Positions 44,404-53,477 of a stretch of 64,000 nt of DNA are shown here, piece by piece. A program made the translations under genes and the position numbers. Origin of the DNA: Yeosuana aquiaggeris (lineage in GTDB: Bacteria; Bacteroidota; Bacteroidia; Flavobacteriales; Flavobacteriaceae). The notes below the pieces were generated by a model. It saw only the letters and a program-made list of their open reading frames with translations, made no database searches and was not told the origin of the DNA. The DNA is taken from positions 248,001 through 312,000 of the forward strand of contig NZ_JBAWKC010000003.1 in NCBI RefSeq assembly GCF_044003965.1. Direction: 5' to 3'. Numbering within the stretch: the first letter of the stretch is position 1; every line of letters starts with the position of its first letter.

Positions 44404-47235
44404 CTAATTTAATTCTTTTTTAAGGAATTGTGCGGTATAGCTTTTTTTATGTTGAACAACTTCTTCAGGAGTGCCTTCAACAATAATTTGTCCACCACCT
44501 TTTCCTCCTTCATAACCTATATCAATGATATGATCAACGGTTTTAATAACATCTAAATTGTGTTCGATAATTAGAACCGTATTTCCTTTATCAACCAATT
44601 TATTTAATACATGCATCAATACTCTAATATCTTCAAAGTGTAAGCCAGTAGTTGGTTCATCCAAAATATAAAAGGTATTTCCGGTGTCTCGTTTACTAAG
44701 TTCAGTTGCCAATTTAATACGTTGTGCTTCACCTCCGGAAAGGGTTGTACTTTGTTGCCCAAGTGTGATATAGCCCAACCCAACATCTTCTATAGTTTTT
44801 AGTTTGTTGTTTATTTTAGGAATATGCTCAAAAAAGGTAACAGCTTCACTTATGGTCATATTTAATACGTCACTGATAGATTTTCCTTTATATCTGATTT
44901 CTAAAGTTTCTCTGTTAAAACGTTTACCTTGACAGGTTTCACATTCCACGTAGACATCTGGTAAAAAATTCATTTCAATAACACGTAAACCACCACCTTG
45001 ACATGTTTCACATCGCCCTCCTTTTACGTTAAAACTAAATCTTCCTGCTTTATAACCACGAATCATCGCTTCAGGGATCTTAGCGAATAAACTTCTTATT
45101 TCACTAAAAGTACCGGTATAGGTTACCGGATTACTTCGCGGGGTTCTTCCTATTGGTGACTGGTTCACATCAATTACTTTATCAATATGTTTTAAGCCAT
45201 CAATACTTTTATAAGGCATTGGCTTTTTAACACCATTAAAGTAATAGGCATTTAAAATAGGGTAGAGGGTTTCATTAATTAAAGTGGATTTTCCGCTACC
45301 GGAAACACCCGTTACACCAATCATTTTTCCTAATGGAAAGGATACTGATACATTTTTTAAATTATTACCTGTACATCCATTTAAAATTAAAGATTTACCA
45401 TTGCCTTTTCGTCGCTTTTTTGGAATTTCAATATGTTTTGTACCGTTTAAATAATCTGCGGTTAAAGTGTGGTGTGTTTTTAATTCTTCCGGTGTGCCAA
45501 TGCTTATAATTTCACCACCATGTTTTCCTGCTTTAGGTCCAATGTCTATCACATAATCGGCGCGTTCAATCATGTCTTTATCATGTTCTACTACAATAAC
45601 AGAGTTGCCAATGTCTCTTAACGCTATAAGCGAATTGATCAGTTTTTCATTATCACGTTGATGTAACCCAATACTTGGTTCATCTAAAATATAAAGAACA
45701 CCGACTAATTGAGAACCTATTTGAGTAGCTAATCGAATCCGTTGTGCCTCACCACCGGATAAAGACTTAGAACTCCTGTTAAGTGCTAAATAATCTAATC
45801 CCACATCTAATAGAAATTTTAATCGTGTTTTAATTTCTTTAATTATTTCTTCAGCTATCAATAATTGTTTTTCTGATAAATGTTGATTTAAGGTATTAAA
45901 CCATTCTGCCAGTTCACTAATATCAGTATTAGCTAAATCTGAAATATTTTTATCATTAACTTTAAAATAGAGCGATTCTTTTTTTAATCTGGATCCTTCA
46001 CATTCCGGACAAATAATTTTATCCATATAATCTTTAGCCCATCTTTTTAATGAAGTAGATTCTGCTGTTTTATATTGATTTTCTATAAAATTTGCAACGC
46101 CTTCAAAATCAATTTTGTAATCTCGTGTAACACCTAATGTTTTACTTTCTACGGAAAACTTTTCATTTCCACCATACAAAATCATTTGTTTTGCTTCTTC
46201 AGGAATGTCTTTATAGGGGTCACTCAATTTAAAATTAAATCGCTGTGCAATGATTTCAAACTGTTTAAAAATCCAACTGTTCTTTTCAGGGCCATGTGGC
46301 ACTAAAGCCCCGTTTTTTATAGATATGGTATTATCTGGTATAATTTTATTTTCATTAACTTGGTAGAGCGTACCTATACCGTTACAATTAGGACAAGCGC
46401 CTTTTGGAGAATTGAATGAAAAATTATTAGGTTCCGGATTTGGATAAGAAATGCCTGATGACGGACACATTAAATTTCGGCTAAAATACCTGATTTCCTT
46501 TGTGTCTTGGTCAATGACCATCAGAACATCTTCTCCATGATACATGGCGGTATTTATAGTTTCTGTTAATCGCTTATCATTATCGGCTGTATCGTCAATA
46601 ACTAAGCGGTCAATAACAATTTCAATATCATGGTTTTTGTATCTGTCAAGTTTCATGCCTTTGGTTAAATCCATAATTTCACCATCGGTTCTAACCTTTA
46701 CGAATCCCTGTTTAGCAATTTGTTCAAACAACTCTCTATAATGCCCTTTCCGTGAACGTACAACAGGCGCCAAAATATTGATGCGTTTTCCTTTAAAATC
46801 ACTAATAATAAGTTCCTTTATTAAGGCATCACTATAACTAACCATCTTTTCCCCGGTATTATAGCTATAGGCATCTGATGCTCTTGCAAATAATAAACGT
46901 AAAAAGTCATAAATTTCAGTGATGGTTCCTACAGTGGACCGAGGCGATTTACTAGTGGTTTTTTGTTCAATGGCAATAACAGGTGACAACCCATCGATTT
47001 TATCGACATCCGGTCGTTCTAATCCACCTAAAAACTGGCGGGCATAAGCAGAAAAGGTTTCAATGTATCGCCTTTGTCCTTCAGCATAAATAGTGTCAAA
47101 TGCTAATGAAGATTTGCCACTACCAGATAAACCTGTAATAACTACAAGTTTTTCTCTAGGAATAGAGACATCAATATTTTTAAGGTTATGTACTCTAGCA
47201 CCTTTAACCTCAATATGTTCTTCAAATTGGCTCAT
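44404..47235 (-). CDS. uvrA: excinuclease ABC subunit A
   Basis: Damage-recognition ATPase of nucleotide excision repair. The 943 residues have two ABC modules: Walker A GLSGSGKSS near 32 and GVSGSGKST near 640, the signatures LSGGEAQRIRLATQIG and LSGGEAQRIKLATELS, and zinc-finger cysteines CPNCNG, CPECEGSR and CETCQGGG/CETCQGKR. Length is standard. It starts divergently from the Tudor-like gene; a -7 box (TACCTTTG) lies 16 bases before the ATG. The LOG-family gene follows. Confidence 0.97.
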   Translation of the reverse strand: MSQFEEHIEVKGARVHNLKNIDVSIPREKLVVITGLSGSGKSSLAFDTIYAEGQRRYIETFSAYARQFLGGLERPDVDKIDGLSPVIAIEQKTTSKSPRSTVGTITEIYDFLRLLFARASDAYSYNTGEKMVSYSDALIKELIISDFKGKRINILAPVVRSRKGHYRELFEQIAKQGFVKVRTDGEIMDLTKGMKLDRYKNHDIEIVIDRLVIDDTADNDKRLTETINTAMYHGEDVLMVIDQDTKEIRYFSRNLMCPSSGISYPNPEPNNFSFNSPKGACPNCNGIGTLYQVNENKIIPDNTISIKNGALVPHGPEKNSWIFKQFEIIAQRFNFKLSDPYKDIPEEAKQMILYGGNEKFSVESKTLGVTRDYKIDFEGVANFIENQYKTAESTSLKRWAKDYMDKIICPECEGSRLKKESLYFKVNDKNISDLANTDISELAEWFNTLNQHLSEKQLLIAEEIIKEIKTRLKFLLDVGLDYLALNRSSKSLSGGEAQRIRLATQIGSQLVGVLYILDEPSIGLHQRDNEKLINSLIALRDIGNSVIVVEHDKDMIERADYVIDIGPKAGKHGGEIISIGTPEELKTHHTLTADYLNGTKHIEIPKKRRKGNGKSLILNGCTGNNLKNVSVSFPLGKMIGVTGVSGSGKSTLINETLYPILNAYYFNGVKKPMPYKSIDGLKHIDKVIDVNQSPIGRTPRSNPVTYTGTFSEIRSLFAKIPEAMIRGYKAGRFSFNVKGGRCETCQGGGLRVIEMNFLPDVYVECETCQGKRFNRETLEIRYKGKSISDVLNMTISEAVTFFEHIPKINNKLKTIEDVGLGYITLGQQSTTLSGGEAQRIKLATELSKRDTGNTFYILDEPTTGLHFEDIRVLMHVLNKLVDKGNTVLIIEHNLDVIKTVDHIIDIGYEGGKGGGQIIVEGTPEEVVQHKKSYTAQFLKKELN

Positions 47236-47250
47236 AAATTAGCAAAAGTG

Positions 47251-47258
47251 CAAAGGTA
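47251..47258 (-). promoter_or_regulatory. uvrA promoter, -7 box
   Basis: Minus-strand TACCTTTG, a full TAnnTTTG match, 15 bases upstream of the uvrA start codon. No -33 TTG lies at 17-23 bases; the nearest are at 11 and 26. I see no SOS-type operator. Confidence 0.5.
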
Positions 47259-47337
47259 CAATTTTAGTGCAAATTTTTAATTGCCAATACTGTTAGATTT
47301 ATTATAATTGTTAACTGAAATAAATTATAATAAAATT

Positions 47338-47862
47338 ATGAAATTATTAGGAATAGGTTCTCGAATTAATCATGCTGAATTTGGAAAAGGGGTCATTACC
47401 AATGTATCATCAAGACATTATTGGGTTACTTTTATTGATAGCGGATTAGAAACCATAGATATTGATGCTGAAATAGAAATCATTGAAGCCACTGAAGATG
47501 ATGTTGATACGGTTAGCTTTTTTGATGTTGAAAGTAGTTTAAAAGAAATATTAAAAAAGTGGAGCGATGTTTCAGAAATCGTTCCAATTGCAGATAAATA
47601 TAAAGGAGGTAAGCTAATTTTAGAACCAGGTGATACCAATTTAAAACCATATGAGCTCCCTATTGATACTTTTTTCCATAAGATAACGATGGTGAGAGAC
47701 CGATTGAGAGTTATGGAGCAGCGCATTAATGCGAGTGATCTGGATGAACAAGGAAAAATAGATCTGCAGCAATATATTACCCGAATATATGGTAGCTTAA
47801 CAAGCTTTAATGTATTGTTTAAATCTAAAAGCCAGCAGTTTGTTGGGCAGAAGGGGAGTTAA
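47338..47862 (+). CDS. 174-residue protein with an N-terminal UvrD/PcrA-tail-like Tudor segment
   Basis: From ATG 47338 the first 50 residues (IGSRINHAEFGKGVITNVSS, then HYWVTFID) resemble the beta-barrel Tudor-like domain found at the C-terminus of UvrD and PcrA helicases, with the typical GxxxxHxxFGxGxV pattern. The rest is acidic then helical (about 65-165, RDRLRVMEQRINASDLDEQ), with no other domain I recognise. No signal peptide. An in-frame TTG at 47308 would add ten residues, but the conserved part begins at the ATG. It is divergent from uvrA. A role at nucleic acid or RNA polymerase is inference from fold and neighbourhood. Confidence 0.75.
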   Translation: MKLLGIGSRINHAEFGKGVITNVSSRHYWVTFIDSGLETIDIDAEIEIIEATEDDVDTVSFFDVESSLKEILKKWSDVSEIVPIADKYKGGKLILEPGDTNLKPYELPIDTFFHKITMVRDRLRVMEQRINASDLDEQGKIDLQQYITRIYGSLTSFNVLFKSKSQQFVGQKGS

Positions 47863-47888
47863 AATTAGGGGATCTATTGAAAATATTA

Positions 47889-48611
47889 CTAGTTATATTT
47901 TGTTCCTTTTATGTTTGTTAGTTCAATTCCTAAAAATAAAATATTGTGATAGGTGGGTAATTTGGCACCACTTTCTGTGGTTGTCCAATGAGACCAAGAG
48001 GATTCGAGACCTTGAATAGGTAAGATGGAAGTCCACATTTTAAAGCTTTTCGGCATGCCGTTGTTTTCAAAAGACCATAAATAGGAATCGCCTGGTGTTG
48101 TGCCGCCTGATGTATAGGTTATTAATAACCCATCCTCACCATTTTTTAATTCAACCAATCGTCTTTCTGTGCCATGATCAAAGACTTTATAAGGCGCAAC
48201 TAACCAAAAGGAATCATTATTAAAATAAGAAAGAGCTTTTGTGGTTAGATCTTCGCCTATTTCTCCTTCAATTTTAAAGCCATGAATATAGGCCTTGTTT
48301 AATGATTTATTATTTAAGTCAAGATCAACTCTATATTCTTTCCAAAAAACAGAACAGCTATTTTTAGATTTTTCCCATTTATAGTGGTGTAGATTTTTAA
48401 AAGTCCATTCTATATAATCAGTGTTTTTATAAGCTTCAAAATCTAAAGCTTCAAGCATATTATAGGCTAATTCATCTGCCTTTGGGCCTTGCTTTCCTTG
48501 CGGTAAATCTTCGTTATATTTAAAAAACATAAACACAAAAAACAAAATACTGGGTAATGTTAAAAAGACAATAACACTAGTAATTATTTTAAATGTTTTT
48601 TTGGTTTTCAT
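47889..48611 (-). CDS. 240-residue membrane-anchored protein, unknown
   Basis: One N-terminal membrane helix (about 8-29, ITSVIVFLTLPSILFFVFMF) is followed by a periplasmic domain starting LPQGKQGPKADELAYNMLE. Conserved-looking aromatic stretches are YIEWTFKNLHHYKWEK, YFNNDSFWLVAPYKVFDHGT, TYTSGGTTPGDSYLW and WTTTESGAKLPTYHNI. I associate this pattern with an uncharacterised flavobacterial family and know no function. It is probably a single gene: 86 bases separate it from ggt, and it converges with the Tudor-like gene. Confidence 0.75.
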   Translation of the reverse strand: MKTKKTFKIITSVIVFLTLPSILFFVFMFFKYNEDLPQGKQGPKADELAYNMLEALDFEAYKNTDYIEWTFKNLHHYKWEKSKNSCSVFWKEYRVDLDLNNKSLNKAYIHGFKIEGEIGEDLTTKALSYFNNDSFWLVAPYKVFDHGTERRLVELKNGEDGLLITYTSGGTTPGDSYLWSFENNGMPKSFKMWTSILPIQGLESSWSHWTTTESGAKLPTYHNILFLGIELTNIKGTKYN

Positions 48612-48697
48612 AAATGTGCTGACTTGGATTCGTTGGGTAATGTTCTATAAATCAGCACTAAATTATTAAATAGAATTGACTCAGAAGAAAATTGGAA

Positions 48698-50401
48698 CTA
48701 AAAACCGACAGCCGTATCATCACCTCGATAATCTGCACCGCCTTCTAACTTTTTATCGATTAAAAGCATGATGCCATCAACCTTTCCAATAACAGGTGAA
48801 TCTTTTTCATTAATTAGATATCCCTTATTTTGAAGTGCCTTAACTAAATCTTTATCAAAAGAATTAGGTTCCATTTGTATGACATCTGGGAGCCATTGAT
48901 GATGAAATCTGGGTGCGTCTACGGCTTCTTGCATGGTCATTTTAAACTCATGGACATTTAAAATAGTTTGTAATACAGAGGTAATAATTGTAGAACCACC
49001 AGGAGTTCCTACAGACATGAATAATTCGCCATTTTTTTCAACAATAGTAGGGGTCATTGAACTTAACATACGTTTTTCAGGAGCAATACTATTGGCTTCA
49101 GCTCCTATGAGTCCAAACATGTTTGGAACACCGGGCTTACTACTGAAATCGTCCATTTCATTATTTAAGAAAAATCCCAATTCTGAACAATATAACTTTG
49201 ATCCATAGGCACCATTTAATGTTGTTGTTGCAGAAATAGCATTTCCAAATTGGTCAATAATTGAATAATGGGTGGTTTCATTACTTTCAACAACTTGAAT
49301 ATTGCCATGTGAAACATTTTTTGAAGAGCTGGCTTTGTCAAATGAAAAATCAGACATTCTTTGACTTAAGTAGGCATCATTAATAAGTTCTTTTAAAGGA
49401 ATTTCAACAAAATCCGGATCACCTAAATAATAACTTCTATCCGCATAAGCACGTCTCTCTGCTTCAGTAATAACCTGAATGGTTTTTAAAGAATTATGCC
49501 CATATTCATTCAAATCATAAGGTTCAATCATTTTCATGATTTGTGCTAAACATACACCACCACTTGAAGGAGGAGACATGGAGATGATTTTTAAATCATC
49601 ATAAGTAAAAGTTATTGGCGTTCGCCACTGGGCCTCGTATTTTGATAAATCTTCCTCTGTAATAACACCTCCATTATCTTGTATGAATTTCACTAATATT
49701 TTTGCTGTTTCACCTTTGTAAAATTCATCACGACCATTTTTCATAACACGCTCTAAAGTCTTGGCAAGTGAAGTAAATTTAATGGTGTCATTGGCTTTCC
49801 AATACTTATCAAAAACAATAGAATCTTTATTTACTTTTGTAAAAAATGGTTGATAATGTTTAATCCGTTCTTCTTGCTTTTGAGTCACTACAACTCCTTT
49901 ATAAGCTAATTCAATGACAGGTTTGAGAATGTCTTCAATGGGAAGTGATCCTAGTTTTTTATGAACTTCAAAAACACCTGCTATGGTTCCAGGAATACCA
50001 ACAGCCATGGCGCCAAGAGTACTTTTTTCAGGGATTACATTTCCATCGCCATCTAAAAACATGTTCTTTGTTGATGCTAAAGGGGCTTTTTCTCTATAGT
50101 CTATAGCTCCAATTGCGCCATTAGATTTTCTATAAACCATAAAACCACCGCCACCAAGATTACCAGCATATGGATAAGCTACTGCCAAAGCTAATTCTGT
50201 TGCTACCATGGCATCAAAAGCATTGCCTCCTTTTTTTAAAATATCAACCCCTATTTTTGAGGCCTCCTCACGTGCAGAAACAACCATCGCGTGATTTGAT
50301 ATCAGACCTCTTTTTGGAATTTTTACACTAGCTTTTTCTTCAAAATATTTACATGAAAAAATGCTAATTAATATTAAAAGGCAAAAAATAAATCTTCTCA
50401 T
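48698..50401 (-). CDS. ggt: gamma-glutamyltransferase (lipoprotein)
   Basis: Ntn-hydrolase that transfers or hydrolyses the gamma-glutamyl group of glutathione-like compounds outside the cytoplasm. The 567-residue precursor has a lipoprotein-like N-terminus with Cys17 (LISIFSCKYF), then the large subunit with AREEASKIGVDILKKGGNAF, and the cleavage site before Thr376 in ESNETTHYSIID, which becomes the catalytic N-terminus of the small subunit. The later GTPGGSTIITSVLQ is the family glycine loop. Its ATG overlaps the stop of acpH by four bases, so the two are coupled. Confidence 0.95.
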   Translation of the reverse strand: MRRFIFCLLILISIFSCKYFEEKASVKIPKRGLISNHAMVVSAREEASKIGVDILKKGGNAFDAMVATELALAVAYPYAGNLGGGGFMVYRKSNGAIGAIDYREKAPLASTKNMFLDGDGNVIPEKSTLGAMAVGIPGTIAGVFEVHKKLGSLPIEDILKPVIELAYKGVVVTQKQEERIKHYQPFFTKVNKDSIVFDKYWKANDTIKFTSLAKTLERVMKNGRDEFYKGETAKILVKFIQDNGGVITEEDLSKYEAQWRTPITFTYDDLKIISMSPPSSGGVCLAQIMKMIEPYDLNEYGHNSLKTIQVITEAERRAYADRSYYLGDPDFVEIPLKELINDAYLSQRMSDFSFDKASSSKNVSHGNIQVVESNETTHYSIIDQFGNAISATTTLNGAYGSKLYCSELGFFLNNEMDDFSSKPGVPNMFGLIGAEANSIAPEKRMLSSMTPTIVEKNGELFMSVGTPGGSTIITSVLQTILNVHEFKMTMQEAVDAPRFHHQWLPDVIQMEPNSFDKDLVKALQNKGYLINEKDSPVIGKVDGIMLLIDKKLEGGADYRGDDTAVGF

Positions 50402-51003
50402 TTTGTATAAAATAAATTATTTAACTCATTCAGTTTAAGATTTGAAAACAGCACTAATTCATTAAAAAAGAAACTGAATTCATTTTCAAAATCTGAATAA
50501 AACGCTTCAAGTTCATGGACAGCTTCGTTCATGTTTGATCTGTTTTTTGTGCGTCTATTCATGCCTTCTAAGGCCTTTGAAATACCTTCAAGAGAGGCAT
50601 AACTTACTAACCAATTATCGCTCATCATGTAGGGCATCATTTTTTGTACACGCAATGGCAATATATGGTAGTTTTCTTCTAAAGAATCATAAAATGTTTC
50701 AACATATTCTGGCAATAAGACATTACTATATCTGTCCCAGTTTTTTGCTAAAAAATGATCATATAACATATCTACAATGATACCAGAATAATGACTGTAT
50801 TTTGAGTGCAATCGTTTGGTACTCTTTCTTACCGTTTTATGGGCATCTGTAAAAGTGTCTATATGCCTGTGTAATAAGACGCCAATTTGAATTTCAACAG
50901 GATATTTTTTATAATCTTTACCTTTGATTCCATCGGCCATAAAATTTCCAATGGTCACAAGATCACTGTCACCGGAAAGATATATATGTGCTAAGTAATT
51001 CAT
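50398..51003 (-). CDS. acpH: acyl carrier protein phosphodiesterase-like protein
   Basis: A 201-residue AcpH/DUF479 family protein, which removes the 4'-phosphopantetheine arm from acyl carrier protein. It shows the family opening MNYLAHIYLSGDSDLVTIGN, then FMADGIKGKDY, the GVLLHRHIDTFTDAHK motif with its His and Asp residues, and DMLYDHFLAKNW, an HD-like metal site. Length is normal. It is the upstream partner of ggt, overlapping by four bases; a functional link is not obvious. It is divergent from glmM. Confidence 0.88.
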   Translation of the reverse strand: MNYLAHIYLSGDSDLVTIGNFMADGIKGKDYKKYPVEIQIGVLLHRHIDTFTDAHKTVRKSTKRLHSKYSHYSGIIVDMLYDHFLAKNWDRYSNVLLPEYVETFYDSLEENYHILPLRVQKMMPYMMSDNWLVSYASLEGISKALEGMNRRTKNRSNMNEAVHELEAFYSDFENEFSFFFNELVLFSNLKLNELNNLFYTK

Positions 51004-51107
51004 TCGGGTAATTTACAAATTCAAAAGGAAGATAAGTATTTTAACTTTAAAATTATTCCGTTAAACATTTTTTAAGGTAGAATAAAATACAAGCTGAAAA
51101 AAATATG

Positions 51108-51115
51108 TAGGTTTG
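51108..51115 (+). promoter_or_regulatory. glmM promoter, -7 box
   Basis: TAGGTTTG fully matches TAnnTTTG and lies 18 bases before ATG 51134. An in-frame TTG at 51113 falls within it, which supports the ATG as start. Confidence 0.5.
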
Positions 51116-51133
51116 TTAAAAATTCAATTAAAA

Positions 51134-52522
51134 ATGACATTAATAAAATCAATTTCTGGAATTAGAGGAACCATTGGAGGTCAGGTTGGAGATAATTTAA
51201 CCCCAATTGATGCTGTTAAATTTGCCTCGGCTTATGGTGTTTGGGTTAAACAACAACGACATAAAGATCAGTATAAAGTTGTTGTAGGCAGGGATGCTCG
51301 AATTTCCGGTGCTATGATTCAGAATTTGGTAATGAATACATTGGTTGGATTAGGGATTCATGTGGTAGATTTAGGTCTGTCTACAACACCAACAGTTGAA
51401 TTAGCAGTTCCAATGGAGCATGCTGATGGAGGTATTATCCTTACCGCCAGTCATAACCCGAAACAATGGAATGCTTTAAAACTTTTAAATTCAAAAGGGG
51501 AGTTTCTTGATGGGGAAGAAGGTGCTAAAATTTTAGAAATTGCTGAAAGTGATCAAATGTCATTTGCAGATGTTGATAGTTTAGGAAAAATAACTAAAAA
51601 CAAAGCTTATATAGATTTACATATTATTGAAGTATTAGATTTGCCACTTGTGAATGTAAAAGCTATTGAGGATGCCAGATTTAAAGTAGTTGTTGATGGT
51701 GTAAATTCTACTGGAGGTATAGCCATTCCATTACTTTTAGAAAGATTAGGTGTTCATGTAATTAAATTGTATTGTGAGCCAAATGGTGAATTTCCACATA
51801 ATCCTGAACCTCTAAAAGAGCATTTAACAGATTTGTCTGAACGAGTTGTGAAAGAGCGCGCTGATTTTGGTATTGTAGTAGATCCTGATGTAGACAGACT
51901 TGCTTTTATGGATGAAAAGGGAGACATGTTTGGCGAAGAATATACATTAGTGGCTTGTGCTGATTATGTGTTAAGCAGAACTCCAGGAAATACAGTAAGC
52001 AATATGAGTTCTACCAGAGCTTTGCGTGATGTTACTGAGAAATACGGTGGCACTTATGAAGCTAGTGCGGTAGGAGAAGTGAACGTAGTTAAATTAATGA
52101 AAAAAAATAAAGTGGTGATTGGTGGTGAAGGTAATGGTGGTATTATTTACCCAGAATCTCATTATGGAAGAGATGCCCTTGTTGGTGTAGCTTTGTTTTT
52201 AAGTTTGTTGGCTGATAAACAAATAAGTGTCAGTGCGCTCCGTAAAACGTATCCTAATTACTTTATGAGTAAAAAGAAGATAGAACTTACTCCAGGTTTA
52301 GATGTAGACGGTATTCTTACAGAAATAGAAAACCGCTATCATAATGAACAATTAACAACTATTGATGGGGTAAAGATCGATTTTTCTGAAAGCTGGGTGC
52401 ATTTACGCAAAAGTAACACAGAACCAATTATTAGAATATACACTGAAGCTAAATCTCAAGTAGAAGCTGATACTTTGGCTGATAAGTTTATTAAAGAAAT
52501 AGGCGCTATTGCTAAAGGTTAA
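51134..52522 (+). CDS. glmM: phosphoglucosamine mutase
   Basis: Interconverts glucosamine 6-phosphate and 1-phosphate on the way to UDP-GlcNAc for peptidoglycan and LPS. From ATG 51134 it has 462 residues, the usual Bacteroidota length. Visible are SGIRGTIGG at the start, the phosphoserine loop LTASHNPKQWNALK, the Mg-binding DPDVDRLAF, the sugar loop GGEGNGGIIYP and the phosphate-binding RKSNTEPIIRIY. The C-terminal region is close to the phosphomannomutase group, so GlmM is the best but not the only call. It stands alone. Confidence 0.92.
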   Translation: MTLIKSISGIRGTIGGQVGDNLTPIDAVKFASAYGVWVKQQRHKDQYKVVVGRDARISGAMIQNLVMNTLVGLGIHVVDLGLSTTPTVELAVPMEHADGGIILTASHNPKQWNALKLLNSKGEFLDGEEGAKILEIAESDQMSFADVDSLGKITKNKAYIDLHIIEVLDLPLVNVKAIEDARFKVVVDGVNSTGGIAIPLLLERLGVHVIKLYCEPNGEFPHNPEPLKEHLTDLSERVVKERADFGIVVDPDVDRLAFMDEKGDMFGEEYTLVACADYVLSRTPGNTVSNMSSTRALRDVTEKYGGTYEASAVGEVNVVKLMKKNKVVIGGEGNGGIIYPESHYGRDALVGVALFLSLLADKQISVSALRKTYPNYFMSKKKIELTPGLDVDGILTEIENRYHNEQLTTIDGVKIDFSESWVHLRKSNTEPIIRIYTEAKSQVEADTLADKFIKEIGAIAKG

Positions 52523-52533
52523 TGGAATAATAA

Positions 52534-53415
52534 TTACTTGGGAGCATTATTTGCATGCTTCCATCGTTTGTGTGTCCATAAATAAAATTCCGGAGCCTCT
52601 AATATTTCTTCTTCGACATGCTTTAAGTAGGCATCAGTAATTTTGAAATCTTCCATTTTATTGGGATCCTTTATAATATCCATAATGGTTGCTTCATAAT
52701 AACCACGTTTTATTTTTTTTACTTTCAAAAACAGGGTGGCCATATCTAGGCGTTTGGCAAGTATTTCAGCACCAACATGAACCGGTACTTTTATACCCAT
52801 AAAATTTTGCCAGTGTATCGCTTTATCAAGTTTTGGTGACTGATCAAACACAAAACCATTTAAGGTTAATTGTTTGTTTTGTTTTGCCTGAATAAGTGTA
52901 GGGAACGTTTCCTTTGTCGTTATTAAATAACTGTTATATTTTGCGCGAATTCGTTTTACCAAAGCATCAAAATATTTATTGCTTAATTGTTTATAAACAG
53001 CATATCCCATATGGTTAATATGCTTTTGTAAAATAAAAACCCATTCCCAACTTGCATAATGTCCCATAAAGAGCACAATACTTTTGTTTTCCTTTTCAAG
53101 ATTGTGAATATCTTCTACGTTTTTAAAAACATAGCGTTTTTTCATTTCAGCCTCAGAAATTGTGATGGATTTTATCGCCTCTACAAGCATATCACATAAA
53201 TGATGGTAGAATTTTTTTCTTATAATTTTAATTTCAGCATCCGTTTTGTATGGAAAAGCAAGGTGTAAATTGGCGTTGACTACTTTCTTTCGGTACCCAA
53301 AAATATGATAGATTAAAACATAAACTAAATCAGAGATTATATACAATACTCTAAAAGGCAAAATAGAAATAAGCCATAAAAAAGGATAAAGAACAATGTA
53401 AGCTAGAAATTGCAT
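52534..53415 (-). CDS. lysophospholipid acyltransferase, LpxL/HtrB-like
   Basis: A 293-residue inner-membrane acyltransferase probably adding a secondary acyl chain to lipid A. It has an N-terminal hydrophobic stretch (about 3-35), the HX4E active-site pair His119 and Glu124 in MGHYASWEW, and FDQSPKLDKAIHWQNFMG and GAEILAKRLD, as in LpxL. The end, YLWTHKRWKH, is family-typical. The gene is divergent from the rhomboid gene, with overlapping opposed promoter boxes between them, and converges with glmM. Confidence 0.9.
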   Translation of the reverse strand: MQFLAYIVLYPFLWLISILPFRVLYIISDLVYVLIYHIFGYRKKVVNANLHLAFPYKTDAEIKIIRKKFYHHLCDMLVEAIKSITISEAEMKKRYVFKNVEDIHNLEKENKSIVLFMGHYASWEWVFILQKHINHMGYAVYKQLSNKYFDALVKRIRAKYNSYLITTKETFPTLIQAKQNKQLTLNGFVFDQSPKLDKAIHWQNFMGIKVPVHVGAEILAKRLDMATLFLKVKKIKRGYYEATIMDIIKDPNKMEDFKITDAYLKHVEEEILEAPEFYLWTHKRWKHANNAPK

Positions 53416-53425
53416 TATTTAATTT

Positions 53426-53433
53426 TAAATTTG
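53426..53433 (+). promoter_or_regulatory. rhomboid gene promoter, -7 box
   Basis: TAAATTTG fully matches TAnnTTTG, giving a predicted start near 53440 and a leader of about 38 bases. A TTG lies 13 bases upstream, short of the usual 17-23. Confidence 0.5.
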
Positions 53434-53439
53434 CAGCAA

Positions 53440-53447
53440 CAAATATA
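53440..53447 (-). promoter_or_regulatory. LpxL-like gene promoter, -7 box
   Basis: Minus-strand TATATTTG fully matches TAnnTTTG, giving a leader of under 20 bases. It faces the rhomboid gene box with only six bases between them. Confidence 0.5.
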
Positions 53448-53477
53448 GAACTTAAATTATTTAAACTTTTATTCCTT

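Noticed and set aside
48616..48658. GTGCTGA and TCAGCAC inverted repeat between ggt and the 240-residue gene
   Set aside because: A 29-base loop and no T run; might be an operator but nothing else supports it.
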